DNA of 64,000 bases from Arachnopeziza araneosa (Eukaryota > Ascomycota > Leotiomycetes > Helotiales > Arachnopezizaceae). Below are positions 56,915-64,000 of this stretch, piece after piece. A model generated the notes under the pieces. That model saw nothing but the letters and a program-made list of their open reading frames with translations. It was not told where the DNA came from and did no database searches. The position numbers were made by a program, and so were the translations under genes. The stretch is from NCBI GenBank assembly GCA_003988855.1, contig QYAI01000073.1, forward strand, positions 111,890 to 175,889, given 5' to 3'. Within the stretch, counting starts at the first letter, position 1, and each line of letters opens with the position of its first letter.

Positions 56915-58899
56915 CACCCCCATTCCGAACACCCCCCTATTCCGAACACTAAAAATAAGCGATTTTCTAGACTGCAACTTCGACAAGATAATTAATTATT
57001 AACCTAATTCTAATTTCTTTTACTTTATACTTAGAATTTCTTATCTTTAAGCAATTATGCGTTAATATGCGGCTTTTCGTAATGCTAGAAATAAAAAGTC
57101 TTTAAAGCGAGCTAGTCAAGAGTAAAGTGTAACGGCACGAACACGGATGTGGCTAGTCAAGAGGCATATGGGAGTGCGTTGATAGTCTGAGTACATTCGG
57201 TTCATAGGCTAGCTACCAAGGAAAAGAAGAATATGAGGAAAGAAAAACTACAAGAGTGAGGTGTGCCTTATCTACAGTAGACTTCTCTCTGGCCCTAGTC
57301 CGAATAGACTCTGAATCATGACAATCGGTTCACGTGATATCCTGCTCATCACATAAAGTATTCTTCTTAGCACACTCTAAAATCGTAAATATAAAAGTAA
57401 GAACTATACTTTTGTAGCTGAAAGTTAGCAGAAGATATTAAAGATACAAGAAAAACACTTATCTACTTAAGTTCTAGCTTAAGAAGCTTTAAGTGTTTTT
57501 TTAAGTTATAGCTAGATTTAGCAATTTGCTAGCTAACTTCTAGCAATTAAAGAAGATAATAAAAAAGTAGAAAAACGTTAAATAAAAAGCTTTTTACAAC
57601 GTAATTTTATTTTACAAACAAAAAAAAGTTAAAATATTAATTTTGTACATGTTACAACTACTGTAATTAAGTCTTAGTTTTAACAACTTACTATTCTAGC
57701 TATTACTGCTATTAAGCTTGAAAATTAATATAATATAAATAAATCTAGTATTATAGAAAGTTATAAAGCAAATAGCTTAGTTGTAAGAAGCTCTGAAAAG
57801 TATTTTATTTAAAAGAAGCAACTTAGTTTTTGTGCTTAAACTTTATTTATCGAATGTATATTAGCTACTAGTAAAGCTTTTTTTTTCTTGTAATTTTCAA
57901 AGAAAAATTAGTTTAACAGCAATAGTTTTTACAAAATCTAAGTTTTTATAAAAGCTAGTAATTTACAACTACTAATAATGCATAAACTTTAAACTTTACA
58001 GCTGTAAAATAGCTAGAAAAAGTGTTTTTTTTTAAACTTATACTTCTAAGCTTAAGTTACTTATTCTAAACAGCTACAACAGTTATAAAACAACTAAATT
58101 TATGTACTTATGTTACTAGCATAATGTACACTTGCTTTTCTTACTTTCGCATATATTACATGTTTTGCAACTTTTAAATTTATTTGTGTTTTCGTCTTTT
58201 AAAACTTACTACTAAACAGCTGTAAGTTATTTAGCTTTTTTAACTAGCTTAATTAGAAAGCAGAACTTTTTTGCTTGCTATTTTAAAGCTAGAAAAAAAG
58301 CTTTATCTGCTAACATAATTAAGTCTAAGTAAAAAGCAAGTAGTTTATAGCTAAAATTAATAGCAAAACTTTTTTTTAGCTTTTTACTTCTAGAGAATAG
58401 CAATTTAAAAAAAAACACTTTACTAGCTACGCAAAGCTTTAATACATGTTTAGTAATTAATTATTATTAAAAGTTTTTCTTTACACTTCGAAAATTAACT
58501 AAAATTAAATTTTAAGTAGCTAAGTTTTAAACACTTAAAAACAACAATTTTTTTATGCAAAAACTTTTATTTCAAAAGATTATTAAAAGATTTAAAAAGC
58601 AAGAAAGTGTTTTAGCAAATTATAGCTATCGAATACAGTTTTAGAAGTCTAATTAAAGAAAGCTAAACTAAAAAAATAAAAAAAAGTTAAAACTAGTTTA
58701 AATTCGAAGTTTGCGAACATTATTAAGATTAAGAATGCGCAATTAGCTGTAGAAGAAGCTAGCTTTAAAAAGAAAGAAAAAGAAAAAGCTAATAAATCTG
58801 ATTTTACTTTAGATTGTATTTTAATTAAGTAGTTATTTAATTATATATTTTTTAGTTAGGTAGGTTGTCGCTTATTTTGGTGTTCGGAATAGGAGTGTT
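56915..58899. mobile_element. Decayed pogo/Fot1-like DNA transposon
   Basis: The left end (56930-56961) and right end (58868-58899) are inverted copies sharing CCTATTCCGAACAC and AAAATAAGCGA; the left end also has a second tandem CCATTCCGAAC. Without the inserted LTR the element is about 1.75 kb, the size of Fot1/pogo elements. A region near 58690-58830 still reads like a lysine/glutamate-rich transposase C-terminus (KKEKEKANKSDF). An early KKSLKRASQE patch fits an HTH-type N-terminus. The interior is AT-rich and full of stops, so it is inactive. Confidence 0.6.
57128..57353 (+). mobile_element. Solo LTR, copy 2, with target duplication TAAAG
   Basis: Same family as copy 1, with the same TGTAACGG start and CTCATCACA end. 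It is flanked by TAAAG at 57123-57127 and 57354-57358. It is 226 bases, about 56 shorter than copy 1. It is inserted in the pogo-like element, so it is younger than that element. The few sequence differences between the copies suggest recent activity. Confidence 0.85.
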
Positions 58900-58906
58900 A
58901 AAACAT

Positions 58907-58945
58907 AGGCCTGAAAGCCTAGGCAGGAACTAAGACAGCACTCGA
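58907..58945 (+). repeat. Partial copy of the inverted-repeat sequence at 59063/59784
   Basis: AGGCCTGAAAGCCTAGGC...AAGACAGCACTCGAA matches the inner part of the repeat arms of the element at 59063-59784, in the same orientation as the left arm. It lies directly after the right end of the pogo-like element and lacks the outer GTCACGGG part. Confidence 0.55.
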
Positions 58946-59062
58946 ATGTTGCGAGATTATTTGCTTTTACATAATTTACTATTACATAACTGTAACAGTT
59001 ATGTAACTTAGCTAGGCGAATATAAAATAGCTGCTTTCTATAGAATTAAAAATCTATTTTTT

Positions 59063-59784
59063 TGTCACGGGTTAGACCCGGTAGTCAGGACCTAGGCAGA
59101 AAATAAGGCAGCTCTCGAAGCTGATGATTTAAATACTTTTAATAGACCTATTAAAGAAATATTTAAATTTAAAGATAATATTGTTAATAATACTATTAAA
59201 TACAACTACAATTCTTTAAATAAAGATTTTAAGTTTAATAATACTAGCTTACTAGCTAAATCAGAGAAAAAGTTAGCTAACTCGCTAATTTCTAATTTGC
59301 AAGACAATAAGTTAGCTAGTAACAACAAATTAGATTAATAGTACTATTAAAAGTACTAGTAATAAGTACGATAATTTCAGTTAGAAATTTAATACTAGCT
59401 ACAATACCGACTTAGAATTATAGCAACTAAACTTATTTAATGTAAGAGTTCACGATTGCACGGTTAGAACACGTGAATGATAAATCTTATGTATTTCAAG
59501 AAGGTAAAGCTGAAGAGCACTAAGTGCATGAAGCTTTCTAAATATACTCTTTGTACGAGAAGAACAGTTAACACAGTTCCTGTCGCACGGTCTTTCTTCA
59601 ATAGTCAATTAATAGTCAATTAATAATTCTATCGATAGTTCTATTAATAGTCTTGTTGATAGTTCTAAAGATCGCCTTGCTAATCTTCATTTCTTCTATT
59701 AAAAAAAGTCAGCTCCGAGTGCTGCCTTGGTTTCTGCTTAGGTTCTCAGGCCTAGGTCCTGACCACCGGGTCTAACCCGTGACA
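59063..59784. mobile_element. Element bounded by long inverted repeats (TGTCACGGG...CCCGTGACA)
   Basis: The left arm 59063-59123 and right arm 59708-59784 are inverted copies: TGTCACGGGTTAGACCCGG, then GTCAGGACCTAGG, then AAGGCAG...CTC. The right arm has an extra AGGCCTGAGAACC-type segment also seen in the partial copy at 58907. The interior of about 585 bases has AT-rich sequence, a more ordinary-composition patch (about 59437-59600) and short ATAGTC/AATTA repeats near 59597-59670. No transposase was recognised. This is a foldback or MITE-like element, or two LTR fragments in inverse orientation. No clear target duplication was found. Confidence 0.55.
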
Positions 59785-60195
59785 ATTAATACTGCTAAAT
59801 TAACTAGCGGCTATATATTATTATTAGTAAAGAGTGCTATTAGTTGAAAATTTAAGTTACAACTTATTATAGCTTAAAGTATAACAAAAGCCGAATATAT
59901 AGCTATAAATCTAGCTACTAAAGAAGCTATATTTATAAAAACGCTATTAGAAGAATTAGAATATTATAGGCAAAATAAATTTCTTATATTTACAGATAAT
60001 AACAAAGCTTTATTGCTAGCTAAAAATTTTATTTTTTACAAAAAAACTAAGTATATAGCAGTTAAATATTATTTTATAAAAAACTTTACAAATAAGAGTG
60101 TTATAAACTTTAATTTTATAAAATCCGAACTGCAAAAAGCAAACAGACTTACAAAGGCACTTAATAAAAGCAAATTTAATAAGTTCCTTAGCTAA
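59785..60195 (+). mobile_element. Ty1/copia RNase H relic
   Basis: The plus-strand reading keeps the copia RNase H order. A TSGYILLL segment comes first, then a KAEYIAINLATKEAIF block (family SSTEAEYIAL), then FTDNNKALLLAKN, KYIAVKYYFIK and LTKALNKSKF before the stop at 60195. At least two in-frame stops interrupt it, one directly before SITKAEYIA. Its left edge abuts the inverted-repeat element, which may have inserted into it. It is AT-rich but still has GA and TC steps, unlike the block to its right. Confidence 0.8.
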
Positions 60196-60960
60196 ATTAA
60201 GCTTAGTAACTAATTATATACTTTATATACTAGTTTTTATATATAAGTACTTATTAAAAGAATGTGTTAAATTTAAAGGTTCGCTAAGTGTTAAATTTAA
60301 AATTTCGCTAAGTTTGCTAAAGAATTGTAATTAGATTATTTGCAACTAGCTAACTTTAATTTAATAATAAGTACTTAACTAGTAGTCTTTTTACGTCTAA
60401 TTTTAGATATTAGACTAATAATACTTCTAGCATCTACATTTAATTATTACGTAACTTAAGCCTAATTTATAAAACAGCTGTACGTAATTCTAAAGCATAA
60501 CTTTTATTTATGCACACTTAATTAATAAGTCTACGAAAAAGCTTATAAATTGCTTAATTTATAATCTAGCTTGCATTAGCTAGTTTTGCTTCGCTTTTAA
60601 TTTCTTTAATTAGTAAATAAGTTCTTATAGCTTAGTTTAGCCTGAATTGCGTACTTAATTTATAATCAAACTAAGAATCTTATATTCTGATTAGTTGTTA
60701 GCTTGTTTTTAGATTTGAAATTAAAATTAGAATTAGAATTTAAATTCGATTCTAATTAAATATATAAGTAACGAAATTTCCTAGTATTAGTTAGATAGTA
60801 AGCTCTTTAAATACAATACAATTTTGCTTTACTTTTATATATACAATCTTATTAGCTTATAACTCGGAATTATATATAAGCTTATTATTACATACTTTTA
60901 TTTCGCTAAATTTTACACAAAAAAAAGTAAATTAAATTCGCACTAGTTAGTTAAATTTAA
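60196..60960. other. AT-rich transposon-derived DNA
   Basis: About 80% A+T with no open frame. Some GA and TC steps persist, for example in TTCGCT repeats near 60280-60315. Probably the 3' part of the copia element or another decayed repeat. Confidence 0.5.
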
Positions 60961-63240
60961 GCTTGTTATTACTTTAAACACTATTTACTGCTAACACAAC
61001 AGTAACTTTAAAACTTAACTTAAACTTGCTTTAGCACTTCTTAAGAATTATTAATTTAACTAAACTGCTAAAGTAATTTACTTAGCAAATACAAGCTACA
61101 ATAAGCAAAAGCAGTAACTTAAATTAACAAGCTATAACGTTGCTAGAATTATACAAATTGTAGCAAAAGTACTACGTTAGCAAATACTTTTACAAAAACA
61201 TATTTTTAACTTTTTACTAAACTTTAGCATTACTGCTGCTAAAATTAGTAACACGAAATAAAAACTATAAGATATAGAATATTTAACTTAAACTTTAACA
61301 AATTATTTAGTTTAAGTAACTATATGCAATCTAGTATAATAGTATACTAAAAAAAACATGTTTTTATTTACTAGTAATAACGCATAACAAAAGCAAGCTG
61401 CTGTTGTTTAATGTAACTTATTATTATGTTTGCGTAAATTAGCACTAGCTTAGTATACTTCGAAACTTAATAACTTTTAATAAAGCAAATTAAAGTTTTA
61501 CAATTAAAGCGTTACTGCTTAAGTGCAAGTACTAACAAAACGCTTTAAAAAAAATTACTATAGCATTATAAAAACTATAGTTTAAAATATATACTATTAC
61601 TAATGCTAAAAACAACTGCAATATATAGTTATATATTGCTTTTATAATAAAACATGTAAAAGTAACTAAATTAAACAAGCTAATTTAAAAATTGTTATAA
61701 GTATATAATAACTTTAACTTAGCACTATAGCTATTTATTATATAACTTACAAAAGCTATATTAATACGCGATTTTATAAAAAAAAGTATTAAGTAAGCAA
61801 AACATATAAAAATATATACTAATGCAGTTAGCTTGTTTTAACTTAAACTGTAACTTTTGCAGTAAAAAAAATAACACTTGCTAGTACACTTTAAGTATTT
61901 AGCGTTTTTTATTTAACAATTGTTATTTTATTTAACTATATAACTATAATAAAAACTAATTTTTTACTTTTTTAATATAAAATACTACTAACACTATTAA
62001 ACTAAAAACACTAATACTAAGTTAGCTAGCATATAGTTACTTTATTTAAAGCTTAAAAAACTAAAACTAAAACAAATTAAAAAAGTTTAATTTTGCTTTA
62101 ACAAAATAGCTTTTAAGCAGTTATATAGTAAATACTTTAAGTAGTAGTAACTTTTAGCGCTACTAACGCTTTAGAAAATATAACAAAGCTAACTATAAAA
62201 ATAATACTTTAAAAAAAAAGCAACTAACAAAAAAAATTATATTGCTTATAATAAAAATTATAAAAATAATAACAGTAATAACAACATAAACAGTACTATA
62301 ATAGTACTTACTATTAATAAATTAAAGTTATAGTTTTAAAATTACTAATGCTTGTTTTTTTTAATTTTAACTTTTTAAGTATATATATGCTAATTTGTGT
62401 ATAACAATTTTTAATATACTAACTTTTATAATAAAAGCTACTAGTAGTAAAGCTTTTTTGGTTATTGTTATAGCGCTTTAAAATACAAACAATATATAGT
62501 AAAGTATTATTAGCTACACTTACGCTGCTACTAATGTCTAGCATACTTTTAACAAAACTAACTACAAAGTATATATAAATACTAAATATTTTTATTTATT
62601 AGTTGTACAAAAATAGCTAGTTATAAATAAGTTAGTAACTTAAAACTAGTTATAATTTACTATAGTTAAAAAACTAAAAGTTTTAATGCTGTTGTTAAAA
62701 CAAGCTATTTTTAATTTTTAGTTAGTACTATTACATTAAAAAAAGTAACAATTATTACTTAAGTTATTAATAAACTAAGCTTTAACTTGTTAATAAGCAA
62801 TAAATTCTTGTACTTATATAGTGTAACTATTTATATATTTAATAAAATTATAACACTGTAATTATGTTTAAACTTAATAATTTTTTTATATTTTACTATT
62901 ATAGCAAAAAAATAGCTTTAAAAGTAATTACTTAAAAGCAAACAGTAATTTTACTACTGTTTAGTTTTTAAGTAATAGTAAACTATATATTAGTTTTACT
63001 AAACTAAAATTATATGTTTTAAGCTAAACTTAAATATAAAGCTATTAACGCTATAGTACAAAAATATTATATAATTACTATAGTTAATTAACAAAACAAA
63101 CACATAGTTATTTTTGTTAACGCTAAGCTAGAAACTTTAACAAAATACAAAAAAACAGCTGTTTTGCTTTTACAGCTTTAGCTTTAGCACCGCAACTTAA
63201 CACTAATTTAAATAATACTTTTAGCTTTAGCAATTAATTT
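60961..63240. repeat. AT-rich block with near-total loss of TpC/CpC and GpA/GpG
   Basis: In 61681-62280 I counted 65 C: 43 follow A, 22 follow G, none follow T or C. On the other strand this shows as GpA 2 and GpG 0. C is followed by T about 42 times, A 19 and G 4, so CpA is not eliminated. By eye the pattern holds over 60961-63240, with only about five TC and one CC. No coding frame survives. It is likely a repeat copy mutated by context-dependent C-to-T change on both strands. Confidence 0.7.
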
Positions 63241-63244
63241 TTTT

Positions 63245-63480
63245 AAGTACTGTAGTAGAGTTCTAAAGTGCATGACATTTTTCCGTTATTTCGCTAGCGG
63301 GAGCACGTGCGTAGAACTCTCTATAAAGAAAGTTCTACAGAGCACCTACAAGAAAGAAAAGAGAATCAGAAGAATAGATTAGAAGAGAAGAATAGACAAT
63401 AGCAGTTAGTTAGGTTTTTTTATACAATTGATTTTACGAATAGATTTAGATTAGATACAGATAGAGCATTAATTATACGA
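63245..63480. repeat. Ordinary-composition island, possible LTR or promoter of a retroelement
   Basis: In contrast to its flanks this segment has normal TC, CC, GA and GG steps. It contains GTAGAACT (63311-63318) and AGTTCTAC (63331-63338), a perfect 8-bp inverted repeat around TATAAA, then a purine-rich stretch (AAGAAAAGAGAA...). A TG start near 63253 and the TATA-like core would fit an LTR, but no second copy or CA end was located. Confidence 0.4.
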
Positions 63481-64000
63481 ACTTTATTAATATTCTCTTT
63501 GCACTAATACATTAATTTATCTGCTTGTTTTTTATTTGTTGTTTGCACTAGTTTCTAAGCTTTTTACGCGCATACATTGTTCTTGTTCTAAGTTAGCTAG
63601 CTAAGAGCTGACAAGACTCTTGTTTTATTAGCTGCTTTTGTGCCTCTTGTACAGTACTTAAAATATTAAAGCTTTTTAATATTTTAAATATTAAGCTATT
63701 AAATAAAGTTTATATATATTAGCGCTTAAACTTTAACATAACTGCTAAGTTTACTAGCTTAGTTAAAAAGTTTAGTAACTATTAAAAAAAAAAGCTTTAT
63801 TGCACTACTTGTAAACAAACGCATAAAAATACTATTAATTAATAGCTAAAAAAAAATTAAAGTAGCTTTAAAGTATTATTTTTTTAGTGTTAAAAATTGT
63901 AAACTACTTAACAAAACATTTAATAAGCTTTACGCTTAAAGTAAAATAAAATAAGTTACTAATTTTACTTTGTTTAGCAGCTTAGTATTTGTTATTTAGC
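63481..64000. other. AT-rich DNA to the window end
   Basis: No gene. From about 63660 the YpC-poor texture returns. Likely a continuation of the same decayed repeat territory. Confidence 0.5.

Noticed and set aside
57359..64000. Classic CpA-type RIP as the explanation for the whole AT-rich tract
   Set aside because: CpA and TpG remain common in the most decayed block while TpC and CpC are almost absent, so the standard rule does not fit by itself.
57359..64000. Mitochondrial DNA or an AT-rich plasmid fragment
   Set aside because: Contains nuclear-type transposon relics (copia RNase H, pogo-like ends, solo LTRs with target duplications) and no mitochondrial gene.
1..64000. tRNA or rRNA genes
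   Set aside because: No convincing A-box/B-box pair with a cloverleaf, and no rRNA-like sequence was seen when reading both strands by eye.

Overview
The window looks like nuclear DNA of a filamentous ascomycete (Pezizomycotina). The genes carry short introns of 44-80 bases with GTRNGT-type donors and CTRAY branch sites. The families are typical of that group: HapB, a Chs7-type chaperone, a questin oxidase-like protein, a HECT_2-type ligase, a CorA-like ankyrin protein and Dal5/sugar MFS transporters. The class is probably Leotiomycetes, but that is an impression from protein style and not shown by the sequence. Exon joins below were worked out by hand from splice signals and frame.

Left part (1-16.6 kb). 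Bases 1-4270 hold no supported gene, only a probable decayed Ty3/gypsy reverse-transcriptase scrap. Next comes hapB (HAP2/NF-YA), with a long CT-rich leader and CCAATCAG boxes in its own promoter. A seven-exon gene (9791-13826) follows. It encodes an alpha/beta-hydrolase-like domain without its nucleophile, ankyrin repeats and a CorA-like membrane tail. A secreted-protein gene with three frame breaks lies at 14642-15623 on the minus strand.

Middle part (16.6-47 kb). In order: a TauD-type dioxygenase (-), an MFS sugar transporter (-), a Chs7-type chaperone (+), TFIIH p44/Ssl1 (+), a Zn-cluster-less fungal transcription-factor-like protein (-), a short charged protein (-), a small secreted protein (-), a Ulp1-like putative peptidase (+) with a large methyltransferase converging on it (-), a possibly frameshifted membrane protein (-) and a UBE3D/Ipa1-like protein (-). 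Two strongly diverged tandem-repeat arrays lie between genes at about 29.5-30.2 kb and 44.1-44.6 kb.

Right part (47-64 kb). A questin oxidase-like gene (+) converges on rad17 (-). It is followed by a 13-exon Dal5/pantothenate-type MFS transporter (+). The gene-rich DNA ends 16 bases after that stop codon, at a solo LTR. From there to the end is an AT-rich transposon graveyard: two solo LTRs each with its own 5-bp target duplication, a pogo/Fot1-like element with the second LTR nested in it, an inverted-repeat element, a Ty1/copia RNase H relic, and a block of about 2.3 kb (60961-63240) in which C almost never follows T or C.

The housekeeping genes (hapB, p44, rad17, Chs7-type, methyltransferase) are separate transcription units with no operon logic. 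No biosynthetic cluster can be defended, although a dioxygenase, transporters and a questin oxidase-like gene lie in the same 40 kb. The most unusual signals are the YpC-depleted block, the pseudo-hydrolase/ankyrin/CorA fusion and the two eroded repeat arrays.
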